Shown here: in pieces, positions 27,097-34,824 of the stretch
How the letters are laid out: every line of letters starts with the position of its first letter
Numbering within the stretch: the stretch's first letter is position 1
NCBI RefSeq assembly: GCF_036492245.1
Contig: NZ_AP025286.1
Coordinates: 2,294,001-2,358,000, forward strand
Direction of reading: 5' to 3'
DNA: 64,000 nucleotides
DNA from: Treponema bryantii
Lineage (GTDB): Bacteria; Spirochaetota; Spirochaetia; Treponematales; Treponemataceae
Program-made: the position numbers and the translations under genes
Notes under the pieces: generated by a model
Database searches by the model: none
What the model saw: only the letters and a program-made list of their open reading frames with translations
What the model was told of the DNA's origin: nothing

Positions 27097-28056
27097 TTGG
27101 ATAACCTTACTGCAAGAATTATTGAATTATCGTCAGGTGTTTATGTAATTCCAGCGACAACAAATGTAGGTGTAATCACAAATGAAGGCAACTCTGGTAT
27201 TGAAGTTTATCTTGTAGATTCCGGCTGTACAGAAATTGACGGAGAATACGTCTTTGATGTACTCAAGGCATTTTTTGAACAGCTCGGACAGACTTTTACT
27301 TTAAAAGCAATTATCACCACACATGGGCACGCTGATCACTGCGGTGCCCATATTTTTTTACGTGAACAGACAGGCTGTCAGGTTTGGGCTGCAAAGCATG
27401 AACAGGGAGCAATGGAAACTCCAATTATTCAAAGTTCTGTTCTCTGGGGCGGCTTTCCTCCTCATGAATTGAGGACTCTGTTCTTTATGCCCTCTTCTAC
27501 TGAAGTAGAACATTTTATTTCAAAAGATGATGTTATTGAATTATCAGGTGGCCGTAAACTTTCGTTCATTGAATTAAAAGGCCACAGCTACGAAGCTTTA
27601 GGAGCCATCATAACAACAAAAAATGGTCACAAGATAATTTTCCCAGGTGATAATATTTTCCCTCGAAATGAAATAATGAATCACTGGATTCCTCTTATTA
27701 TGAATCCTGTTGAATATATGGATTCTCTGGACCAGCTTTGTGCACTTGAAAATGTTGAATGGTGCATTCCAAGTCATGGAGATTTCTTAAAACGCAATAT
27801 AAATGAAGCTGCAGAGCTTAATAAAATTGCAATTATTTCTACACGAACCTGTATTCTTGATTCTTTAAAATCTAAAAAACGACTTACGGTGGAAGAGATT
27901 GTAAAATATGTTGCAGATAAAAATGATATGCAGCTTTCGCTGAGTCAGTATATGCTCGTGCATTCTACAATAAAATCATATATTGCAGTTATGCACGACG
28001 CACGTGAAATCAGAATGGAAGTAGATAACAACAAGTTGTATTTCTACTTACCGTGA
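27097..28056 (+). CDS. Metallo-beta-lactamase-fold hydrolase
   Basis: 319 residues. The metal-binding motif THGHADHCG lies at about residues 73-80, followed by GHSYEALGAI, FPGDNIFPR (bridging Asp) and CIPSHGDF, all typical of the MBL fold. The C-terminal 70 residues (TVEEIVKYVADKNDMQLSLS and onward) look like a winged-helix lid, as in glyoxalase-II-like or LACTB2-like enzymes. The substrate is unknown. The start is TTG, supported by AAAGAGGTG 7-8 nt upstream. It lies directly behind the greA terminator. Confidence 0.85.
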   Translation: MDNLTARIIELSSGVYVIPATTNVGVITNEGNSGIEVYLVDSGCTEIDGEYVFDVLKAFFEQLGQTFTLKAIITTHGHADHCGAHIFLREQTGCQVWAAKHEQGAMETPIIQSSVLWGGFPPHELRTLFFMPSSTEVEHFISKDDVIELSGGRKLSFIELKGHSYEALGAIITTKNGHKIIFPGDNIFPRNEIMNHWIPLIMNPVEYMDSLDQLCALENVEWCIPSHGDFLKRNINEAAELNKIAIISTRTCILDSLKSKKRLTVEEIVKYVADKNDMQLSLSQYMLVHSTIKSYIAVMHDAREIRMEVDNNKLYFYLP

Positions 28057-28057
28057 C

Positions 28058-28085
28058 AGTCGGCAAGCACAGCTTGCCTCTGAGC
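28058..28085. repeat. 28-bp dispersed repeat, copy 1
   Basis: AGTCGGCAAGCACAGCTTGC continuing with CTCTGAGC. It matches 61298-61325 at 26 of 28 positions. This copy contains a perfect GGCAAGC/GCTTGCC hairpin and lies between the convergent MBL and deoC genes. Confidence 0.65.
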
Positions 28086-28153
28086 CATTCTTTCGAGAAT
28101 CCTAAATTGGCCCGCTGTCACACCCCAATTTTTAACGGATTTTCGATTTCAGG

Positions 28154-28891
28154 CTAATACTTATTTTCAACCGGAACAGTTTCATCCCAGTTCTCGAGAA
28201 TCTTTGCACCGCTTGATGTTCCGATTCTGCTTGCTCCTGCTTCGAGCATTGTAATGAGAGTTCTTGCACTTCTGATTCCTCCAGAAGCCTTTACACCCAT
28301 ATCATCACCAACAGTTTCTCTCATAAGCTTAACATGAGATTCACTTGCACCATTTGGAAGAGGCATTCCGTCTATTCCTTTTGGATTTGCAAAACCAGTA
28401 GAAGTCTTAACGAAATCTGCACCAGCCTTTTTAGCACAGAGACAGCAGTTTACAATTGCATTATCATCAAGAAGACATGTTTCGAGAATTGTTTTTACAA
28501 CAATAGTCTTTCCAAGCTTTTTACCGGCTTCTCTACAGGCATCAACAACACCCATAATATCAGTTCCAACTTCAGAAAAACGACAATCCTTAGCGGCACC
28601 AATATTGATTACCATATCAATTTCATCAGCACCATTTTCAATAGCATCAACTGATTCACTGATTTTAGCTTTAGTAGTTGTTGCACCAAGTGGAAAACCA
28701 ACTACTGTACAGATTTTAACACCAGAATCTTTAAGTTCATCTTTAGCTGCAGATACATAAACTGGATTAACACAAACAGAAGCAAATCCATAACGTTTTG
28801 CTTCCTGGCACAAAAGTACTATTTCTCTGATTCCTGCCTGAGGAGCGAGAAGTGTATGATCGATATATTTTGCGAGTTCTTCTTTAGTCAT
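28154..28891 (-). CDS. deoC: Deoxyribose-phosphate aldolase
   Basis: 245 residues. DeoC cleaves 2-deoxyribose 5-phosphate to glyceraldehyde 3-phosphate and acetaldehyde. The Schiff-base lysine is Lys162 in FVKTSTGF, and the second catalytic Lys201 in GVKASGGIR and Asp92 in IDMVINIG are present; the start KYIDHTLL is also typical. It is monocistronic here, divergent from the ferredoxin gene. The promoter's -10 box ends 6 nt before the ATG with no Shine-Dalgarno sequence, so the mRNA is probably leaderless. Confidence 0.96.
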   Translation of the reverse strand: MTKEELAKYIDHTLLAPQAGIREIVLLCQEAKRYGFASVCVNPVYVSAAKDELKDSGVKICTVVGFPLGATTTKAKISESVDAIENGADEIDMVINIGAAKDCRFSEVGTDIMGVVDACREAGKKLGKTIVVKTILETCLLDDNAIVNCCLCAKKAGADFVKTSTGFANPKGIDGMPLPNGASESHVKLMRETVGDDMGVKASGGIRSARTLITMLEAGASRIGTSSGAKILENWDETVPVENKY

Positions 28892-28897
28892 AGCTGC

Positions 28898-28926
28898 ATT
28901 ATACTTTACAACAGAGATTTATTCAA
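28898..28926 (-). promoter_or_regulatory. deoC promoter, leaderless geometry
   Basis: On the minus strand, TTGAAT (28921-28926), a 17-bp spacer and a consensus TATAAT (28898-28903). Six nucleotides separate the -10 from the ATG, which puts transcription start at or next to the start codon. Confidence 0.75.
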
Positions 28927-28933
28927 ATATCAG

Positions 28934-28962
28934 TTGCGAATTTTCACCTATTGTTGTATTAT
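28934..28962 (+). promoter_or_regulatory. Ferredoxin promoter and leader hairpin
   Basis: TTGCGA (28934-28939), a 17-bp spacer and TATTAT (28957-28962). The leader contains a small hairpin ACCGC/GCGGT (28982-28995) just ahead of the AGGAG ribosome-binding site. Confidence 0.65.
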
Positions 28963-29012
28963 TTTACTATATTTATTTATAACCGCTTATGCGGTGATTT
29001 ATAGGAGCAAAT

Positions 29013-29183
29013 ATGGCATTTAAGATTACCGACCAGTGTGTAAACTGCGGAGCTTGTGAACCGGACTGCCCGGTAGGAGCAATTGCTGAAAAAGACGGCG
29101 CTCGCGCTATCGATGCTGAAAAGTGCATCAGCTGCGGATCATGTGCAGCTTCATGTCCAGCAGAAGCAATTGTAGAAGAATAG
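29013..29183 (+). CDS. 2[4Fe-4S] ferredoxin
   Basis: A 56-residue clostridial-type ferredoxin, a small cytoplasmic electron carrier. It has two cluster motifs, CVNCGACEPDCP near the N-terminus and CISCGSCAASCP near the C-terminus, each with the CxxCxxCxxxCP pattern. AGGAG lies upstream of the ATG. Its strong hairpin terminator lies inside the start of the following M23 gene. Such ferredoxins serve in anaerobic pyruvate oxidation and hydrogen metabolism, consistent with a fermentative anaerobe. Confidence 0.96.
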   Translation: MAFKITDQCVNCGACEPDCPVGAIAEKDGARAIDAEKCISCGSCAASCPAEAIVEE

Positions 29184-29184
29184 A

Positions 29185-30201
29185 TTGATTTCTATAAACT
29201 ACGAAACGGGGCTATCTTTTAAAAGACTGCCCCGTTTTTTTAACTTTTTTGTATTTTTCCTCATTTTTACTTTTGCCGTTTCTGCACAGACTCAAAACGA
29301 AAGTGCATCCAATGATGACGGCAAAATCAGAATTATAATTGATAAAGAACAACTGCCGGTTATAGAGAGTTTTTTACCTTCACGTGCTAATGTAATTCAG
29401 AAGCAATACGACAAAATCATTGAATCAAATAAAAAGGCAGAAAGAGCCGGCCGTGAACCTGAAATCATGTTCTTTCAATATACAAATACAGAAAACTTTG
29501 ATGTTTTAGGTCTTTCAAGCAGATCATGCATTATTTATGACACACTTGCTACTTTAAATCAGATTGAAAACGCACAGGACGATATAAAAGGAAAAACACT
29601 TATTTTACCAGTTGTAGACGGCATTTTTATTCCGATTGAACGCGGAATTAATTCAATTGAAGTACTTTTACAGGAAAATTACAGCACTCAAACCTTAACA
29701 AAAAGCAACATATATTATACAATAAATGGAAGAGATTATCTGTTCTTACGCAGCAAGCGATTCACCCCCACAGAAAGAGCTTATTTTCTCGACTCAGCCC
29801 TGAGACTTCCGCTGGATAATGATTCATTCTGGGTTTCTTCAGAATTCGGTAAACGAAAAAATCCATTCTCCGGTGAAATGAAGAATCATAATGGTATTGA
29901 TCTTGCAGCTTCTGAAGGCACTCCTGTTTATGCCATAAAAGACGGTGCTGTTTATGCAGTTATCGAAAACGATTCTGAATTCGGAAATTATTTAATTCTG
30001 AGCCATGATCAGGGAAAAATGACAAGTGTTTATGCACATCTTTCAAAGATATTTGTAGACAGATATCAGTATGTAAAAAAAGGTGATGTAATAGCACTTG
30101 TAGGACAAACGGGAAAAGCAACCGGCCCTCACCTGCACTTTGAAATAAGACAGGGTGGAAAGGCAGAAGACCCGCGAAATAAACTGAATATTAAAGAATG
30201 A
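29185..30201 (+). CDS. Exported M23-family peptidoglycan endopeptidase
   Basis: 338 residues if started at TTG 29185. A signal peptide (FKRLPRFFNFFVFFLIFTF then AVSA) precedes a region with a LysM-like stretch (about 125-155) and a C-terminal M23 (LytM) domain. The zinc ligands are visible: HNGIDLA (about residue 235), YAHLSK, and TGPHLHFEI (about 317). These enzymes cut peptide cross-links in peptidoglycan. The start is uncertain: no in-frame ATG exists early, and the ferredoxin terminator sits within the signal-peptide codons. The next gene overlaps its stop (ATGATGA). Confidence 0.9.
   Translation: MISINYETGLSFKRLPRFFNFFVFFLIFTFAVSAQTQNESASNDDGKIRIIIDKEQLPVIESFLPSRANVIQKQYDKIIESNKKAERAGREPEIMFFQYTNTENFDVLGLSSRSCIIYDTLATLNQIENAQDDIKGKTLILPVVDGIFIPIERGINSIEVLLQENYSTQTLTKSNIYYTINGRDYLFLRSKRFTPTERAYFLDSALRLPLDNDSFWVSSEFGKRKNPFSGEMKNHNGIDLAASEGTPVYAIKDGAVYAVIENDSEFGNYLILSHDQGKMTSVYAHLSKIFVDRYQYVKKGDVIALVGQTGKATGPHLHFEIRQGGKAEDPRNKLNIKE
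29204..29243 (+). terminator. Ferredoxin terminator inside the M23 signal-peptide codons
   Basis: AAACGGGGC pairs with GCCCCGTTT. The loop region contains a further self-complementary TCTTTTAAAAGA, and a run of T follows. It would end most ferredoxin transcripts and attenuate the M23 gene. Confidence 0.85.
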
Positions 30202-31193
30202 TGAATAGAATATTCTGTGCAAAAAAAGCTCTGTTTTCTCTCTTCCTGATTTCGGGAATTACCGCATTAAATGCGGAAAGTTTCCGTGTAAGCAAGGTAC
30301 ATGAGCTTACAGTTGTACAGACTGCAGAATCAGAAGGAACAGCAAAACTTGGTATCAACGAAGCTCTTGCCATTACACTTCCTGCAGACCAGACCTTCCT
30401 TGAAGGACTGGAATTGAAATTTGAGATTCCAGAAACAGTTGCATCGTGGACAGATTCTGTAGCCTGTTCGGTATATTCAAATATCACTCCTACACCAAAA
30501 GCTTCTCAAATTGACTATAGCGGAACAAGGGCTTATGTAAGAACGCTTCCCGGCAAGCTTTCATGGGTACTACAGATTCCGCTTAAAAGCGAAAATTCCA
30601 TAAAATCAAATAATTATACTACAAAGGCAGATACTGTCATTACGCCTTCCAAAAACATGATTTTTGTAAGACTTCAGCCGGTAATGAAAGGTGTTCCAGA
30701 AGAAACTCTTAATGCAATTGTGCCTATTACAGTAAAACCTATTCTTATGAATAAGGGCCAGTTGTCTTTTAAGCTTGTTTCATCTGAAAAACAGCTTGCT
30801 CCTTGTACTTTTTTTATTGATGATAAGATGACTTTACTCAATGAACACTCTAAGGTTCTTCTGGACACTGGTGTTCATGATATTTCGATTATTTCAGAAG
30901 CTTACAGAAACGAAGTTCGAACAGTTCGCATTGACCGTGCAAAAACTACAGAGCTTACTGTTGAAATGAAGAGTCTTGAGCCTACCCTTCTCATCACTGC
31001 GCCAGAAGGAACCGACGTTCTGCTTGATGATGTAAAATGTACAACTTTCGGTAAAGAATTTGTAATTACAGAGGGGGAACATAGACTCAAGGTCAGAATC
31101 GGAGACTATGAGATTCTCCGTTCAATAAATGCCATAAAGGGCAAAACTTATACTGCAAATTTCGCTTTAGATTTACAGATAACTGAAGACTAG
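30198..31193 (+). CDS. Exported protein with C-terminal PEGA-like domain
   Basis: 331 residues with a signal peptide (KKALFSLFLISGITALNA). The body is beta-rich without a recognisable catalytic motif. The last 70 residues (TLLITAPEGTDVLLDDVK and then GEHRLKVRIGDYE) resemble PEGA-type surface modules. The start overlaps the stop of the M23 gene (ATGATGA), implying translational coupling and a shared role at the cell wall. Either of two adjacent ATG codons may be used. Confidence 0.75.
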   Translation: MMNRIFCAKKALFSLFLISGITALNAESFRVSKVHELTVVQTAESEGTAKLGINEALAITLPADQTFLEGLELKFEIPETVASWTDSVACSVYSNITPTPKASQIDYSGTRAYVRTLPGKLSWVLQIPLKSENSIKSNNYTTKADTVITPSKNMIFVRLQPVMKGVPEETLNAIVPITVKPILMNKGQLSFKLVSSEKQLAPCTFFIDDKMTLLNEHSKVLLDTGVHDISIISEAYRNEVRTVRIDRAKTTELTVEMKSLEPTLLITAPEGTDVLLDDVKCTTFGKEFVITEGEHRLKVRIGDYEILRSINAIKGKTYTANFALDLQITED

Positions 31194-31253
31194 AGTTATT
31201 TCTTAATCAACATCTTTTTATTATTTTCTTTCATATTTTTTTATATTTCGATT

Positions 31254-31366
31254 AAAGATTTTGAGGGGTGAGGTCGATAATAAATATATCGGGAACATTT
31301 TCCCCTCCCACCCATGTTCCCGATTGCCTGATGGGCATGGCTCGGATCTATTCCGAGCCTTTTTTA
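31254..31366 (+). ncRNA. Candidate structured small RNA with C-rich loop and its own terminator
   Basis: No credible reading frame covers this stretch, but it is highly structured. ATCGGGAACAT (31288-31298) pairs perfectly with ATGTTCCCGAT (31314-31324) around the loop TTTCCCCTCCCACCC. That loop could pair with the upstream GAGGGG (31263-31268), or with Shine-Dalgarno sequences of target mRNAs. A small TGCC/GGCA hairpin follows, then a terminator (GGCTCGGA/TCCGAGCC plus T-run, 31339-31366). A TATATT -10-like box at 31242-31247 is the only promoter hint. C-rich loops are known in anti-Shine-Dalgarno small RNAs of Firmicutes; kinship is not claimed. Confidence 0.45.
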
Positions 31367-31386
31367 TTTTAAATTCAGACATCTAT

Positions 31387-31541
31387 CCTTGAAAACATTG
31401 GAAAAAGCGGGTCCCAGCGACGGAAAAAAAAGTAAGGTATCCCCCATCATTCGCTTGGAGCATACGCTTCGCTCGCTCCTGCGCTGATGGTTCCCCCTTA
31501 TCGTTTCTTGCCTGCGTCCCACTTTTTTTATGTTTTCAAGG
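31387..31541. repeat. Foldback repeat element, copy A
   Basis: A 155-bp imperfect palindrome. The outer arms are CCTTGAAAACAT (31387-31398) and ATGTTTTCAAGG (31530-31541). Inside lie GCGGGTCCCAGCGACGG (31407-31423) and CCTGCGTCCCAC (31511-31522), both also found in copy B, and an inner hairpin CCATCA/TGATGG. No gene is evident within it. Confidence 0.75.
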
Positions 31542-31629
31542 CAATTTCCGTTTAGAAAAAAGTCTCGATCTCTCTCTTGGTAAAAAGTGAAAATCTCGAA
31601 ATAGTTATTTATGAGATTTCGGATTATTT

Positions 31630-31789
31630 CTTAAAAATACCAGATGTGTGGGACGCAGGCAAAACGAAAAAGGGGGTCCCAGGGATACGACAAGTTTTTG
31701 CGAAGCAAAAACGAGGAGTCTGGGGCACCCTGGGGGATTACTTTTTCGGTTTTGCCGTCGCTGGGACCCGCACATCTGGTATTTTTAAG
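31630..31789. repeat. Foldback repeat element, copy B (opposite orientation)
   Basis: A 160-bp imperfect palindrome with perfect 19-bp outer arms, CTTAAAAATACCAGATGTG and its complement. It carries the two core motifs of copy A in reverse orientation at 31755-31771 and 31648-31659, and its own inner hairpin GTTTTTGC/GCAAAAAC. The outer and inner arms differ from copy A, yet each pairs with itself. Confidence 0.75.
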
Positions 31790-31813
31790 ATATGAGCCTA
31801 TAAGTTGTAACTA

Positions 31814-31842
31814 TTCACTATTTTGAGATTTTCTACTATAAT
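31814..31842 (+). promoter_or_regulatory. Promoter of the penicillin-binding protein gene
   Basis: A consensus TATAAT (31837-31842) lies 9 nt before the first ATG; a weak -35 (TTCACT, 31814-31819) is 17 bp upstream. This suggests a leaderless or nearly leaderless mRNA. Confidence 0.45.
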
Positions 31843-31851
31843 AGGTAAAAT

Positions 31852-34395
31852 ATGATGAAAATTAAGAAATCTGGAATTGTGATCATCTCGTTGTTTTTTC
31901 TTGGTTCTATTGTCATGGGACTTTTTCTTGGATGGTCAGTTTCTGAAACCCGCAATATAATTAATTCTGAATATATAACCGATTTTGATACCGCTCTTCC
32001 TACAAAGCTGCTTGATATAAATGGTGAAGTAATCACCGAGTTCGCTTCAGATGAAAAGCGTGAAATCATCGCCTACAACAATCTTCCTCAGCAGATGATT
32101 GATGCACTTATTACTCGTGAGGATAACGTATTTTTCTCTCACGCCGGCTTTAATCTTAAAGCAATTTTGCGTGGTGTTTCCGGTATACTTACCGGCCGTT
32201 CTCTTGGTGGTGGTTCTACCCTCACCCAGCAGATTGCAGGAACCCTTTACTGTGACCGTTCTGATAAATCTGTAATCCGTAAGCTTAAGGAACTCTGGTG
32301 GGCTATCCAGATGGAACGTCGCTATTCTAAAAACGAAATCCTTGAACTCTATCTTAATAAAATTTACTTTGGTGGCGGTACCTACGGTGTAAACGCAGCT
32401 TCAAAATATTACTTTGGACACGGAGCAACAGAAATCACACCGGCAGAAGCTGCTATCCTTGTAATTCAGCTTTCAAACCCTGCCTTCTATAATCCTTTTG
32501 ATCATCCTAACCGTGCAATGGATCGTCAGAAATATGTTCTGTCATCTATGGTTGATGCAGGATTCCTTTCTAAGGAAGAAGCAGATGAATCTTTTGAAAA
32601 TTACTGGGCTAACTTTGACTACACAAGAACTTCTACTTCAGCCTATATGATGCGTGATGATAAAGCGCCATGGTTCTCTGAATATGTTCGCCGTGAGCTT
32701 TCCGGTATGATTTACGGTTCTGATGATATTTACACTTCAGGATTTACAGTTAATACAACTCTTAATCTTGCACATCAGCAGATTGCGCAATCTGTAATGG
32801 AAAAATATATTGCCGATGCTAACCGCCGCTATAAGAAAGAGCATTCTTCAAAGACAGGTGTTGCAACAAATGTTTATGTTCCAATGACAGAAATGCTTGC
32901 CCTTCTTTTTGATATCCCTGAACTTAAGGTTAGTGAGCAGCGTACAGAAATCGTTGCTAATAATACTTATGTAAATAAAATTAACCCTGTGCTTGATGCA
33001 ATCTCTCTTATGACAGGTTCTGAAAAGCTCAAGGTTAATATCGTAAACCGTGCTACAGCAATCGCTAAGCAGAATGAAGAAAAGACCACAATTGAAGGAA
33101 CTATGATTGCCCTTGATCATTCTAACGGCTACATAGATGCTCTTGTTGGTGGAAGTAAATTCGATTCTGACAATCAGCTTATTCGTGCAACTCAGGGACT
33201 TGTTCAGCCGGGTTCTACCTTTAAGCCGCTTTACTACTCTGCAGCAATTGACTCACGTAAATTTACACCGACAACTCAGATTTCAGACAGTATGGTTGTA
33301 TTCCACACCGCTGATGGAAAACCATATATTCCATTAAACTTCCGTGGTGAATGGGAAGGTAACGTTTCTCTCTGGTATGCACTTACCCGTTCTATGAACG
33401 TTCCATCTCTTAAGATTCTTGATGGAATCGGATTTGAAGCAGCAATTGACAGAGCATCAAAACTTCTTGGTATTCCTCAGAATGAACTTGAAAGCAGAAG
33501 TTTCGATCCTGTATATCCTCTTGGTCTTGGTGTTTGTTCTGTTCGTCCTGTTGAAATGGCACGAGCTTACGCAATCTTTGCTAATGGTGGTAAAGATATT
33601 ACACCAATGGCAATCAGAACTGTTGAAGACAAGAATGGAAATGTAATATTAAATCCTGAACTCGACATAAGAAAGGCTCAGGCTGCAAAGGGTGATAAGA
33701 TTCAGGTAATTTCACCTCAAACTTCGTTTGTTATGATTAAACTCCTTGAACAGACTGTAAATAACGGTGGTACCCTTGGCGCACAGAAATGGCATTTTGA
33801 TTACAAGGATGCTAACGGAAGACGCTACACAATGCCAGCCGGTGGTAAAACTGGTACAACCCAGAACTGGGCTGATGCATGGACTTGTGGTATTACTCCT
33901 TATTATGCAGCTGCATTCTGGTTTGGTTTTGACAGACCGGGTCAGTCTCTTGGTTTGAACATTACGGGTGCAACTCTTGCCGGTTTTGCCTGGGGTGAAT
34001 ATTTTGATAAAGTACATGCAGATCTTCCTTATAAAGACTGGATTAAACCCCTGGAAGGAGTTATCGAATGTACTGTATGTGCAGACAGCGGTATGATTCT
34101 TACAGAATCCTGTGAGCATTCAACAACACAGTGGTATCTTGCAGGAACTCAGCCTACTGAAATCTGCCCTATTCATTCAAGTACTTCTAATTCAGTTCTT
34201 TCAATTATTCGTCTTGAAAAAGAAATGTATAAATCTGGTCAGCGTATGAGCTTTGACTTTGATACTTCTCCGCTTACCTTTGATTTGAATGCACCGCTTA
34301 CTTCAGATTATACATATGACGATGATGAGAACGAAGCTGAAATGGATACTTCAAACTCTGCATCTAAATTTGACTATAACTATCTTATGGATTAG
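31852..34395 (+). CDS. Class A penicillin-binding protein (bifunctional transglycosylase/transpeptidase, PBP1A type)
   Basis: 847 residues. An N-terminal membrane anchor (about 5-27) is followed by a GT51 glycosyltransferase domain with REDNVFFSHAG (catalytic Glu) and GGSTLTQQIAG. The transpeptidase domain has the three active-site motifs SxxK in QPGSTFKP (about residue 453), SxN in RSMNVPS, and KTGT in GGKTGTTQNW (about 665). It polymerises and cross-links peptidoglycan on the outer face of the cytoplasmic membrane. The C-terminal tail is acidic. Two adjacent in-frame ATGs (31852, 31855) exist, without a strong Shine-Dalgarno sequence. A ParB-like gene follows 20 bp downstream. Confidence 0.95.
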   Translation: MMKIKKSGIVIISLFFLGSIVMGLFLGWSVSETRNIINSEYITDFDTALPTKLLDINGEVITEFASDEKREIIAYNNLPQQMIDALITREDNVFFSHAGFNLKAILRGVSGILTGRSLGGGSTLTQQIAGTLYCDRSDKSVIRKLKELWWAIQMERRYSKNEILELYLNKIYFGGGTYGVNAASKYYFGHGATEITPAEAAILVIQLSNPAFYNPFDHPNRAMDRQKYVLSSMVDAGFLSKEEADESFENYWANFDYTRTSTSAYMMRDDKAPWFSEYVRRELSGMIYGSDDIYTSGFTVNTTLNLAHQQIAQSVMEKYIADANRRYKKEHSSKTGVATNVYVPMTEMLALLFDIPELKVSEQRTEIVANNTYVNKINPVLDAISLMTGSEKLKVNIVNRATAIAKQNEEKTTIEGTMIALDHSNGYIDALVGGSKFDSDNQLIRATQGLVQPGSTFKPLYYSAAIDSRKFTPTTQISDSMVVFHTADGKPYIPLNFRGEWEGNVSLWYALTRSMNVPSLKILDGIGFEAAIDRASKLLGIPQNELESRSFDPVYPLGLGVCSVRPVEMARAYAIFANGGKDITPMAIRTVEDKNGNVILNPELDIRKAQAAKGDKIQVISPQTSFVMIKLLEQTVNNGGTLGAQKWHFDYKDANGRRYTMPAGGKTGTTQNWADAWTCGITPYYAAAFWFGFDRPGQSLGLNITGATLAGFAWGEYFDKVHADLPYKDWIKPLEGVIECTVCADSGMILTESCEHSTTQWYLAGTQPTEICPIHSSTSNSVLSIIRLEKEMYKSGQRMSFDFDTSPLTFDLNAPLTSDYTYDDDENEAEMDTSNSASKFDYNYLMD

Positions 34396-34415
34396 ACTAA
34401 TTATCGGAGAAGACA

Positions 34416-34814
34416 ATGCTGGTACAGATTAAGGACATCAAAATAAAAAAAAGGGTTCGCAAAGATTTAGGAAATCTTGAAGACCTGAAAGACAGTATGA
34501 GAATCTACGGACTTATGAATCCGATTACCCTCAACAGCCGTTATGAACTGATTGCGGGCGAACGACGTCTTCAATCTGCTATCCAGCTCGGATGGACAAG
34601 CATCAATGCAAATATAATCGACAATCTCACAGAAGTAGATCAGCTTGAAATGGAGATTGAAGAAAATAATCAGCGAAAAGAATTTACAGATGCTGAATTG
34701 CTGGAAGGCTATAAGAGACTTCAGAGATTACGAAATCCTAATATATTCTATAAGATTTATCTTTTCTTCAAACATCTGTTCCAGAAAATTGCAGACTATT
34801 TCCAGAAAAAATAA
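34416..34814 (+). CDS. ParB N-terminal-domain miniprotein with C-terminal amphipathic helix
   Basis: 132 residues. Residues 1-90 form a ParB/Srx-type domain with GLMNPITL and the CTP-binding-type motif GERRLQSA (LIAGERRLQSAIQLGW). The HTH and dimerisation domains of chromosomal ParB are absent. The last ~25 residues (NIFYKIYLFFKHLFQKIADY) form a strongly amphipathic, lysine-bearing helix that could lie on a membrane. GGAGA precedes the ATG. It sits between the PBP gene and an exported-protein gene and is probably co-transcribed with them. A role in partitioning is unlikely; a nucleotide-binding, membrane-associated accessory of cell-wall growth is my inference. Confidence 0.75.
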   Translation: MLVQIKDIKIKKRVRKDLGNLEDLKDSMRIYGLMNPITLNSRYELIAGERRLQSAIQLGWTSINANIIDNLTEVDQLEMEIEENNQRKEFTDAELLEGYKRLQRLRNPNIFYKIYLFFKHLFQKIADYFQKK

Positions 34815-34824
34815 AGACACTAAA

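Noticed and set aside
31577-31795. 72-codon open frame within the foldback repeat region
   Set aside because: It lies across copy B of the palindrome, has no ribosome-binding site, and another frame of the same DNA is also open; the openness is explained by the repeat's composition.
34645-34824. Upstream extension of the exported-protein gene
   Set aside because: It overlaps the ParB-like gene in another frame, and the signal peptide begins at the ATG at 34825.
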